Assembly: GCA_017506865.1 (NCBI GenBank)
Contig: JAFCMP010000006.1
Location: 248,001-312,000 of the forward strand
DNA: 64,000 bases
Origin: Tribonema minus
Taxonomy: Eukaryota; Sar; Xanthophyceae; Tribonematales; Tribonemataceae
Reading direction: 5' to 3'
The notes under the pieces were generated by a model, which saw only the letters and a list, made by a program, of their open reading frames with translations, was not told the DNA's origin and made no database searches. Made by a program: the position numbers and the translations under genes. Shown here in pieces: positions 43,901-51,182 of the stretch; within the stretch, counting starts at the first letter, position 1, and every line of letters starts with the position of its first letter.

Positions 43901-46900
43901 AAATGTGACAGCGCTCAGCACTTGCTGTGGCCCCGCCGTGGGCTGCTCGTACCATCCCAGTGCCCTTGTCCCTCGGAGTGCAGTGCCCCCCCCCCCCCCT
44001 CAATCTCCATTGCATTGGGTGGGTGGGCAGAAAGCCGTTGATCAGCAAAAACTTGGGGGTTATGGCTGGTGGTCGCCGCATGACTTTGTTGAAGGAATAA
44101 AACTTCAAACCACATGATCACGCTATAAAACGATATCATGCATGCGCACTCAACGCATGTGACATCACTGCTTTCAAGCACTTCATGAGCTTGCCCATTC
44201 ACGTGCTAAAATATGTGCATTTTCACCCTCAGACAAGACTTGAACCCTCCCCCCCCCTCCCCCCCCCTGCTTACACACCCGTTCTTGCAGATTCACGTGC
44301 TGTTCACCGCACGCATTGAGTATGACGAGGAGCGCGTGGAGCATGTCATGGCCCTGGTTAGGGAGGGCGTGGCCAGTCAGTCCAGGGACCCCAGCACGCA
44401 GTTCTCCAACACGCTGTGGGGCATCATCACGCAGGTGATTGAACTGTACTGTGGTGTACTGTGTACTAGTGTGTACTGTGTGCTATAGTACAGAGTACTA
44501 CGGTGCACAGCGCACACTGCACCAGGTTGTGCTCATGTTCCCTGCAGCGGGCACGCCTGCAATGGTTACTGTGCATCAGCGTGTACTGTGTACTGTACTA
44601 AAGTGTACAGCAGAGACCGCGCCCGGTCGTGCTTGTGTTCTCTATGCTGGCGCGCCTGTGTTTGCCGGTCCGCCTCTTGGCTGAGCGCTGACACCTCGCG
44701 CAATCCTGCGCTACTGCCACCTCACGACCACAATATTCTTTATGTTCCATTGGAGCAGGCGCTTGCCGCCTCCCAAGTGTGCCCAACACTGCGGAGTGCT
44801 GCTATCACAACACGCTTCTGAGTAGGGACTTGCCTGCTTCAAATGCGCGCCTTACTACACTTGGCATACGAAGTGCCGGCACATTGACGACCTGCTGCCA
44901 ATGCGCTTGCCTCATTGACGCTCCGCTCCAATCTTCATGTGAAAAGTGTAACTGCTTGCCACGTTGTCCCGCAGAACCATCCGTGGTATGCTCCTGCGTC
45001 TGTGGAAATGTTGGACACGGTCGACGCCAAGCACAGCCTCAGCATATTCAACGACATGTTCAAGAACCCCGCCGAGTTCAGGTGTGACATGCCTCTGCAC
45101 CAGCACGGCACGCATAGATTTTTTGTGTTTATTCATATGCTGGTGCCATTGTTGATAGCGTGTGCAGCAGCTGATTTTGCTGTGCAGCAAAGTAGCTGCC
45201 CTTACTGGCAGCGTTGACTGTACAAGCACTGAGTTCATCATGCTATGAAAGTACGCTCTGTTGCACTCAAACACCTCGCACAGTCTGTCACGTGAGCCGG
45301 GTATGCTGACCCTGGCCCTAACCCTAGCCTAACCCTAACCCTAACCCTAATCCCACCGTACAGGTGCACATTCGTGCCCACACTTAATTACTGTAGGCGG
45401 CTAATTAGGGTCAGGGCTAGGATTAGGGTTGGAGTTAGGGTTAGAGTTAGGGTTAGGGTTAGGTCAGCACATCCGCAATGCATCACCACCACCCTTGATA
45501 ACACTTGCAGTGCAACATGCAAATCGTCAGCCCCGCTGTTGCTGGTCTTCAAACTCGGGAAGTCGGTAATTTATTCTGAAAGCATCTGAGGCGAGCTTGG
45601 ACAAGGGTCTGCGCTCGTCTAGCGACGCTGGTCCTGAAATATGCAGTAGGAACATTTGCAGGGGGGTATCTACAGCATCCATGACGCATAATCTGATACA
45701 TACCCCCACACAAGATCCACTAGCAAAGCAGCGTCTCAGCAAGCATGTATTGACCGTCTCCGCATGTTCTGCTTGTCTTGCATGCAGAATGGTGATGTGC
45801 GGCAGCCTGGACCCTTCAGAAGCCGAGCAGCTGTTTGAGATTTATCTGGCCAGCATACCCGTGCCCAACCCCCCCCCTGGCCCAATACTGTGAGTGCGCG
45901 CATGTCGAGCGATGCCTCATGTCTCAACACCAATGGCATGCCTCTTTCGTTGCTCACAAATGGCGCTTGCAGTGTGCATCCGCGTGCGCTGAGCATGTAT
46001 GTATGTCCATACTTTTGAAAAGTATGTGCTTAGAAGTGGGTACTTCAAGAAGCTTGGCCAGGCGCGGACATGAGCTTTGCACATTCCTGTTCAGATGTTT
46101 ACGGTTGAGTATGCACTCGCAGTGGACTCTTTGAATGGAGAAGCACGATGCGAAATGTTTGCTGAAGGGCTCCCATATTTCTTGTGTCATGCAACCTAGC
46201 TGGTGTGATGATTGAGCTGTTTCAGCTCAGAACCAGCAATGGGCCGCAAGAGCTTTCAAAGTTGTTTAGGCAATCTCGGTGCTTCTGCTGTCGATCACGT
46301 GTCATATGTCATGAGCAACCCTCAAGATTAACGAGATGGCACCATGGTTGCCACCCCGTATTGCTGGGGCAACTTGATATTGATCCAAGCAAGAGTGTGG
46401 CTAATGCGCCACGGTGCCCTTTTAGCTGTGACCTTCGCGATGTTTTCTGCTTGTGCAATTCCTAGCCAGCCCCGGTAATCCCTCAAAAACCACCGAGGAC
46501 TGTGGAACCACCCGTAAATTTCAAACATGTTTGGGTCGCCAACGCAGGTCGGTGTCAGAGGTGACTCCCCTGAAGATCACGTTCCCCACTGTGGGCGAAG
46601 TGTGCGAGCTGCATCTGCCCATGGTGGATGACACGGCCAGCACGGTGATAACGCTGCCTGCAATGGTCGGCGGCGCAGCGAACCCGACACACCAGGGCCG
46701 CATGCAGGTCTGTATGTGTACTTCAAGTGTACAGTACATTGTAGCTGTAGGCATGTCTTGTTCTTTGCTTAATAAGTACTGAACTTCGAGAATTACCAGC
46801 TTTGTACGCTGCCTGCAACGGTCGGCGGCGCAGCGAACCCGACACACCAGGGCCGCATGCAGATATGTATGCATATCACATCGGAATATGGTACTTCGAA

Positions 46901-49900
46901 GTATGCAGGGTATGTTTTGTGTGTGCAACAGCACCAGACAAGGAAGTGTAAATGATTGGACTGCCACAGACTTGAAGCACGGCCTTGCCGTTGTGTTGAA
47001 GCTTTTGCTGAAGTTTTTACTGCACCGGCCAGGTGTGACCCAGGTTGTGCATAGGTCGCCTGTTGGTAATGGTTGCCTTAACCTATACCCATCGCACCAA
47101 CATAGTTTTCGCTTCATCGATAGGCGCAACTGGGTAGGCATTGTTGTTCTGTGTGCTGATGCCAGGGTCATTGCAGGCTATTCTGCACGATTCACGTACC
47201 CTGCCTGCACAGGCAAGTGCGCAACCACCCCCAATCCTAAACCTAACCCTGACCCTTCCGCCTCGGCAGCGCCAACAAAAAAGTGCAACGATCAAGTCAT
47301 AGCATGAGTGTGCCCGCACGCACATGACCATCTTGACGACGCACACTTGCGCCGTTGGATGCTTGGCAGGAACGCGTGCTGCTGGCATTCACGTGTAGGC
47401 CACACAGGGTGTAGGTCACGCAGACTGTAGGCACAACACACTGGCCTGCTGAAAGTGTATGTATCACTCCATCCGGCATACATACCTCTTAAATGGCGTT
47501 TGCACATACATGAAAGTCACAAATGTTCAAAGCATGCTCCCGCCTGGCTGGCAGGACGAGGTACTGCTGGCATTCGCGTGCAGAGTCGCGCAGGACCGGC
47601 TGACGGAGGTGCTGCGGTTCGATCTGGGCAGCGTCTACAGCGTGAGCGTGTCCCACGTGAGCCCTTTACGTACTCATCATGGCCTCGTAGTTCACTCTCT
47701 ATGGACTCATAATGTACTGCTGGGGGTGCTGCGGTTTGACCTGGGCAGCGTCTACAGCGTGAGCGTGTCCCGCGTGAGTGAACAATTTGCGTACTTCTCA
47801 TGGACTCATTGTGTACTTGTTGTGAACTCACTCAGTGATATCATGAAACCGATGTGAAGTTATCAGGTACCCAACGTCACCATGAACTTAGTCATGAACT
47901 TGGCATGAACAAGCGGTCGTGGAAGCTGTACCCAGAGCCAGCTGCAGTTAACCCCTTCATGTACTCATCTGTATTCATTATGGACTTACGGTGTACTCAT
48001 CATGGACCCAGGTGTCATGAAGCTGCACAAGAGGGCAGCTCCACCGTGCACGCATGACTACACGCAGCCACGTCTGCACGACTCAGCATGAGCTGCCACA
48101 ACCATGTACATGTCTCAGGACTACTGTAGAGCAACATGCAAATATGGATCCATTGTGCATTGTCCGCAGTAGTGGGCAGTTCGCAGCGTCGTGTCCTGAT
48201 GCACAGTCATGTGCCTCATGCCTCTATGGCATCAGTTGTTCAGTGCTGTCCTCTGCGTGTTGCTCATTGTGTCAGCTCAGGTGCGCTGCACTGTCGAGTG
48301 CACGTGATGAGTCCTGCACATGCCGCTCGCCCTGCCTGCCCGCACTTCGTGATGACAAAAGCATTGAGATGAACGTCTTCTTAGGTGTACGTATAATAGC
48401 AAAAGCTTGTTTGATTTGTGTTGTTGTGGTGTAGGGCTTTCACCGTGAACGTTTTCAGATTGTAATATGCACTTCTAAAGTATGATGGTATTTGGCGTGC
48501 TGCTACTGCCCTGCGGTTCATGAACAACGAACGCACGCCCCTGTTGTTTGTGGTGACGTCTGAGGTGTTTCATGACGATTTACTCCCTACTGGTGCTGCC
48601 CTCCATACCATACATGATATCAATGTCGTGCCGTTTCCGCAGTCTGAGCACGGCCGCGCGCCGCCGCGGCTGCCCGAAGACCCGGTCCAGTATGTGGTCA
48701 CCATCTCGTACACATGCAAGCCCAGTGAGGTGCCAGTGCTCAGGCAAAAGGTGAGCCGATACTGTAGGTATGTGGTTGCTACATGCATTACCTTCCAGCC
48801 CTACGAGGTGCCAGTGCTCAGGCAGAAGGCGAGCGGAGCCCTGTGTCCTGCGCGGCAGCAAACCGTCAGGCATGTGATGATATGTGAGCCTGGCAAAAGC
48901 TGTTTGGGATATTGATGATGATGTTGCTGTACCGATGTTAGGAGTTTTTGCCTAGTTCAAGCGGCTCCAGCGTTATGGTGCAGGGCAGACCAGCACTCAT
49001 TATCAGTCAGTGCAGGCAAGATGAATGCACAGCCATGCTACTGCAAGGCTCCCTTGCCAGCACAATGCCAGCTCGCGTTATCGGAATAATTCTGTAGGAT
49101 CAAGTTTCCGGCCATGAAGTGCAGAGGGGGCACATTGTATTACTCCAGTACATTTCACTGTGCGAAGCTCTTGCAAGGCACAAAGTGCAGCAGTACATCT
49201 CAACAGCCCCAGACCTTCAGTTCCAATGATATCTGCCATGCTCACTTGCACTGCCGTTTCTGCTGATGCTACAGCACTGAGAAAAGCAAGTGCAAAGCAG
49301 CTGCCACTGCGAAATGGGAAAAGCAAGTTCAATGCCTCTGCCATACCTGACACTTCCATTCATGCCGTTATTGCAGATGTAATCGGGGAGCAAGCTCAAG
49401 CCCTCTGCCATGCTCTCACGCACTGCCACTTCATGTTGCATGCTGTTATTGCAGATACTGGAGGAGCTTGCCAAGATGCAGCAGGAGCCCCCCTCAGACG
49501 CGGACGCAGCCGACGAGGCAGTGCTGAAAGAGGAGGAGGTGTCCAGCGCCATAACCGCTGCCGCGAGGGACACGGAGGTGGATCAGCGTACCAATGAGTG
49601 AGTGTGCTGCTTTGCCTGAGCGCTGCTGCTGCCACTTGCCACGTCAGCACTCCGTTGCCATGGTGTGGAAATGCACTGTGCAGCAGGAATCAAAGTACTG
49701 CATTTCTGTTGTCGAAAGCGACACGGATGTGGATCAGCGCACGGACGAGTGAGTGCGGCAACTTGCCTGAGCGCTGCAGCTGGTGCCAACTGCTGTGTGT
49801 CAGTGCTCCATCATCGAGCGGAGCACTGTAGGCGCGTCAAGGGCGCTGTACAACGAGTCATTAGCATTCATGATGCTATTCGCGCTCACGTGCTGCACTT

Positions 49901-51182
49901 TGCGGTGGTGCTGCCGTGTGGCACGGAACCCCATACTACCACCACGACTTATTATTACCAGCACCAGTGAGCAGGGCCACAGAGACATGTTGACTCTGCT
50001 TTCAACTCTCAGTTACTTCTCAAGCGCTTCGGAAGCAGCACTATGGAGATCATCTAACATCACACACACACGATCTTTTGATTCGTTTCCATCACACTAT
50101 TTGCACAAACGTGTCGCGCTTCGCGGCTGCGCTGCCGCAGGTACTGGATAGGCAAGATGCTGGAGCTGTACGACTCTCCCCTGTACGGCGACGACATTGC
50201 GGCCACGCTAGAGGAGCAGTGGGCCGTGCGGAGCGCTGTGGTTGAGGAGCTGAGCGCTGACTCTCTCCGCAGTGCCTACACTCGTTTTTTCGGTGACCTG
50301 TCTAGGTGAGTTGGAGAATAATATTTGTACTGCTAAGGTCAGCCTGCGTGCGCACCTGCGCGATATATGTACTTCTAGAAGTATGCATCTATTAACTGCT
50401 TGGCTTGGATGGCTTGCGGCGCGTGCGTCTTCTGAACAGTTAAGATCGCCGGTGTGGGTGCCTGAATGCAGGACAATGCAGGTGTGCTGTTGTGTACTGG
50501 AGTGTACAGAGCAGTACATAACAATACAGGCGCCTGTTGCGCTGCATGTCCAGCGATGCATTCACTACATGATAACGGATGTCTTGCGTAAGTATACGAC
50601 CTGATTGAATGCATGCAGACGTAACATGAGGGTCCATGAGAGCAGACCTGATTGAATGCCAATTTCGGGCACGCGCGTGTGCCTGTCTATGGTGCCAGGC
50701 CTTGCGCATCGCTACACTTGCGACTTTGCAGCATGCAACGCTTGCTGACCTTTTTTAGTTTAGGGCGGGGGAGGGGGGGGGGCGCGCCAATCCCACGCCC
50801 TCGATCAAAATTGAAATTTACAAAAAAAGTTGCGCAGTGCTTGTGGAGGATCGCAGGGACCGTAACCGTTGCCAGAACCAGCGCTGCCATGCAAACTTCC
50901 AACGGCAGCTCATGAATGTCATGTCATGCACTGCATGCACTGCCACCAGACCACCACCAACATACCCCGGCTCTGACACATCATATATGTTTCACCGGCA
51001 ATGCTCTATGTGACCCTAGTATTCCTGCTGTTTGGTCCTGTGTCCTGCTGAGCAGGGCTGTGTGCGTGTCCATGGTGCCGCGCACGCTGTGGCGCAACTT
51101 GGGGCGCTGGCTGGCCATCGCCGCTGTAGTGTCCAGCGTCGCATTTGCAGTGTCGCGCTCGTCCCGGAACGCAACGTGCTGA
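22956..51182 (+). CDS. M16-family zinc metallopeptidase A (PqqL-like, long form)
   Basis: 27 exons plus one probable micro-exon spell about 1,119 residues across 28 kb; they follow the plant/algal PqqL-like M16 proteins from end to end. The inverted zinc motif HMVEH (120-124) is split by intron 3; the second-site acidic pair is in ERSVVVEEW (E201 and E207/E208). Later blocks include ALGIKFGPHQNAYT (145-158), ERLSKIAQRNTPPF, the inactive-half start LVLSNGMEVVYKQTDFQDDE, LETALQM, DPSTQFSNTL, GSLDPSEAEQLFEIYL and LRFDLGSVYSV. M16 enzymes are two-lobed proteases that close on short peptides. The last exon adds a hydrophobic segment (WLAIAAVVSSVAFAV) just before the end, suggesting a tail anchor. 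No N-terminal signal is evident. The introns average about 900 nt and hold exon-edge copies, telomere-like tracts and transposons. A paralogue follows. Confidence 0.95.
24545..24790 (+). repeat. Minisatellite in intron 4 of M16 gene A
   Basis: Units of about 25-45 bp built on GTCAGTGCTCAGCAGAGGTG repeat about eight times. Intron 4 of the paralogue (55065-55270) carries a related, more diverged series (GTTGGTGCTCACCAGAGATG), so the array predates the gene duplication. Confidence 0.85.
24887..24921 (+). repeat. Interstitial TTAGGG tract
   Basis: Five to six units in intron 4 of M16 gene A, one with TCAGGG. Confidence 0.95.
25863..26650 (+). repeat. Exon-edge echoes of M16A exon 6, both edges
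   Basis: The left edge is copied once upstream at 25863-25965: CCAGTCTCTGCAGATGCG through AGCGCTGACACCC, about 95 exon nt including the codons for the zinc-site Glu. The right edge is copied twice downstream, at 26470-26527 (GTGCCAGTCCATCTACAAGG to GGTATGTA) and 26577-26648, the second with an internal duplication of CAGCATTGCCCTGGG. The real exon is 26075-26216. Confidence 0.95.
26236..26850 (+). repeat. Dispersed repeat with AAACGAATCAAAA
   Basis: Two long copies in intron 6 of M16A (26240-26352 and 26716-26848) share AACGAATCAAAA, TTGAGCTCTA, GTGACAAGGGATG, AGCCGCAAGTGCCTTCCACC and GCCACGAGTCAAACAGT. A shorter copy is at 35768-35830 (intron 11), and an inverted fragment at 50070-50092 (intron 25). 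It may be a small nonautonomous element or an intron segment spread by the echo process. Confidence 0.75.
27669..27692 (+). repeat. Shared hairpin-like repeat, copy 1 (copy 2 at 43330-43353)
   Basis: TTACTTCCGCTTGAGGGGCGGAA occurs in intron 6 and again in intron 18 of M16A in the same orientation; TTCCGC and GCGGAA can pair. After it both continue with CCATG or CTATG and TGCA. Confidence 0.8.
29620..30125 (+). repeat. Exon-edge echoes of M16A exon 9, both edges
   Basis: Left edge: GGTTGCAGCAGCTGAGAGAC at 29619-29638 mimics the acceptor and start of exon 9 at 29770-29790. Right edge: CTGTCGGAGCGCCTCTTCAA followed by GTGAGTCGGAGTCTGGGAGT at 30077-30116 mimics 29889-29927. A GAGTCAGAGTCTGAGAGTCA direct repeat lies between (29909-29968). 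Confidence 0.9.
30704..30743 (+). repeat. Interstitial CCCTAA tract
   Basis: Five degenerate units in intron 9 of M16A. Confidence 0.85.
31629..34115. mobile_element. hAT-like DNA transposon (nonautonomous), interrupted by another element
   Basis: In intron 10 of M16A the left end TAAGGGTTGCC (31629) and the inverse of the right end TAGGGTTGCC (34115-34106) are inverted. Beyond these, both ends share AGGGTTGCC, then C.GCGT.TAATG, and both carry TATACGCTATA-type subterminal motifs. The flanks are TTAATGC on each side (31622-31628 and 34116-34122), a 7-8 bp target duplication as in hAT elements. Removing the inner element leaves about 1.1 kb with no transposase recognised. Family is inferred from end sequence and duplication length. 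Confidence 0.6.
32710..34055. mobile_element. Tc1/mariner (Stowaway-like) nonautonomous DNA transposon, 1,346 bp
   Basis: A perfect 28-bp terminal inverted repeat lies at 32710-32737 and 34028-34055; it starts CTTCCTCTGTCCCATAAG. TA dinucleotides flank both ends (32708-32709, 34056-34057), the target duplication of the Tc1/mariner group. The end resembles the CTCCCTC.GTCCCATAA start of plant Stowaway-type elements. No transposase frame was recognised inside, so it probably moved with enzymes from elsewhere. Identical ends suggest a fairly recent insertion. It sits within the hAT-like element, close to its right end. Confidence 0.85.
34160..34530 (+). repeat. Exon-edge echoes of M16A exon 11, both edges
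   Basis: Left: an ~86-bp unit (CATCAGCACC.CTGCCTTTG to GATGTTCTGCAGCTGTCAGT) occurs at 34161-34217 and then at 34248-34306, where it runs into the real exon (34292). Right: AAATCGAGCATGTCAAGGTA at 34506-34525 copies the exon end and donor (34350-34370). Confidence 0.9.
35213..35930 (+). repeat. Exon-edge echoes of M16A exon 12 (left edge), four copies
   Basis: The acceptor and first ~50 nt of exon 12 (GCGCACAGCGCACGGGCCTG, real acceptor 35995) are mimicked at 35872-35926 (close), 35549-35605, 35684-35745 and, faintly, 35214-35252. The 35684 copy has CCCTAA repeats where the GGCCTGAAGG part should be. Confidence 0.85.
35692..35718 (+). repeat. CCCTAA tract inside an exon-edge copy
   Basis: Four CCCTAA units lie between GCACAGCGCA and GGTGCCACCGCAAAG, which otherwise belong to a copy of the exon 12 edge. 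Confidence 0.85.
36291..36350 (+). repeat. Exon-edge echo of M16A exon 12 (right edge)
   Basis: GAGCTCGTTGACCACTTGCT to CTGGGAGGTGAGTTACAG copies the last 60 nt of the exon and donor (36107-36173) about 190 bp downstream with only a few changes. The donor is intact. Confidence 0.95.
36531..36600 (+). repeat. Exon-edge echo of M16A exon 13 (left edge)
   Basis: CGCAGACTGGTATGGCGCTG to GAGGTATCTGCAGCA mimics the acceptor and first ~60 nt of exon 13 (36642-36705). Confidence 0.9.
37355..37962 (+). repeat. Interstitial TTAGGG tracts in intron 14 of M16A
   Basis: Degenerate TTAGGG runs at 37358-37388 and 37926-37962; between them is sequence without recognisable features. Confidence 0.85.
38606..38722 (-). 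mobile_element. LINE family B 3' tail, 5'-truncated copy
   Basis: On the minus strand this matches the 3' untranslated end of the element at 4682-5340: GTGGTTGTCGTTACGACACT, TAGATTCCGTACAG, CATCTGGGCTTTTTCGAGCC and GAGCGAGAATTAATA. About 117 bp are retained. It lies antisense in an M16A intron. Confidence 0.85.
39013..39512 (+). repeat. Exon-edge echoes of M16A exon 15 (left edge), three copies
   Basis: Copies at 39013-39120, 39213-39322 and 39405-39500 precede the real exon (39588), at about 200-bp spacing. Each has CAGAT.GC..ACAT, then ACAGAGGA.GGCGT. and up to CACCGC.A.GA..ACCCCGAGAC, about 95 exon nt with acceptor. The second is nearly identical to the real exon. This is the longest echoed exon segment in the window. 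Confidence 0.95.
39905..40047 (-). mobile_element. LINE family B 3' tail, 5'-truncated copy
   Basis: The copy runs a little further upstream than the one at 38606 and includes the codons before the element's stop (CATTTGGCGGCGCC). It ends GAGCGAGAATTAATA at 39905, in intron 15 of M16A, antisense to the gene. Confidence 0.85.
41125..41921 (+). repeat. Exon-edge echoes of M16A exons 16 and 17 (right edges)
   Basis: Exon 16: GACGACAAAATTCTCTTTTC with CGTCAACGCAAATGG at 41155-41192 copies 40866-40900, preceded by a shorter partial at 41136-41152. Exon 17: GCCTCCGCAGTCGCTGCACG then TCCTGGTGAGACTGCCA at 41882-41919 copies 41759-41796, with TTAGGG tracts before and after it. Confidence 0.9.
41796..42084 (+). 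repeat. Cluster of TTAGGG tracts around an exon-edge copy
   Basis: Degenerate TTAGGG runs at 41796-41866, 41920-41968 and 42058-42083 in intron 17 of M16A. They directly flank the exon 17 copy, as if both were laid down together. Confidence 0.9.
42665..42965 (+). repeat. Exon-edge echoes of M16A exon 18 (left edge), three copies
   Basis: CTTCAACACGTGACGCTCCG then CAGCT (real: 42994-43020) occurs at 42674-42700, 42790-42816 and, variant, 42870-42896. The third continues well into the exon (GGCGCATCACGTT.AGACGAGC). The intron phrase CTGTCACGYGCTCAAATG is repeated between copies. Confidence 0.95.
43660..43686 (+). repeat. Interstitial CCCTAA tract
   Basis: Three to four units in intron 18 of M16A. 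Confidence 0.85.
45315..45463. repeat. Head-to-head CCCTAA and TTAGGG tracts
   Basis: A CCCTAA run (45315-45352) and a TTAGGG run (45406-45463) face each other across about 53 bp in intron 20 of M16A. The two could fold into a hairpin. Confidence 0.9.
46803..46868 (+). repeat. Exon-edge echo of M16A exon 22 (right edge)
   Basis: GCTGCCTGCAACGGTCGGCG to GGCCGCATGCAGATATGTA copies 46652-46715. The GTCTGT donor has become ATATGT, so this copy has lost its GT. Confidence 0.95.
47718..47780 (+). repeat. Exon-edge echo of M16A exon 23 (right edge)
   Basis: GTGCTGCGGTTTGACCTGGG to GTGTCCCGCGTGAGTG copies 47610-47664 with a handful of changes and an intact donor. ACTCAT-rich intron sequence is duplicated with it. 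Confidence 0.95.
48796..48840 (+). repeat. Exon-edge echo of M16A exon 24 (right edge)
   Basis: GAGGTGCCAGTGCTCAGGCA then GAAGGCGAGC copies 48727-48756; the donor GT has changed to GC. Confidence 0.9.
49365..49760 (+). repeat. Exon-edge echoes of M16A exon 25, both edges
   Basis: Left: GCCGTTATTGCAGATGTAAT at 49364-49383 mimics the acceptor GCTGTTATTGCAGATACTGG (49442-49461), and the CTCTGCCATGCTC intron phrase recurs. Right: GACACGGATGTGGATCAGCG then CACGGACGAGTGAGTG at 49720-49755 copies 49568-49603 with donor intact. Confidence 0.9.
50670..50700 (+). repeat. Exon-edge echo of M16A exon 27 (left edge)
   Basis: CGTGTGCCTGTCTATGGTGC mimics GTGTGCGTGTCCATGGTGCC (51060-51079) of the last exon, about 385 bp upstream of it. 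Confidence 0.65.

Larger units (their letters stand above)
38319..51182 (+). other. Exon map of M16 gene A, micro-exon and exons 15-27
   Basis: Exons: 39588-39815, 40795-40900, 41677-41783, 43018-43119, 44291-44434, 44975-45081, 45788-45889, 46548-46707, 47555-47656, 48643-48750, 49455-49597, 50141-50305, 51056-51182. Phases agree throughout, except that exon 14 ends in phase 1 and exon 15 begins in phase 0. A 32-nt segment at 38319-38350, bounded by GCCGCAG and GTGCGC, restores the frame and is my candidate micro-exon. It is the least certain part of the model; another short exon could lie between 37329 and 39587. Confidence 0.8.

Noticed and set aside
43689-44108. 139-codon minus-strand frame in intron 18 of M16A
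   Set aside because: It crosses a CCCTAA-adjacent region and a C-tract, shows no family features, and has no partner exons.
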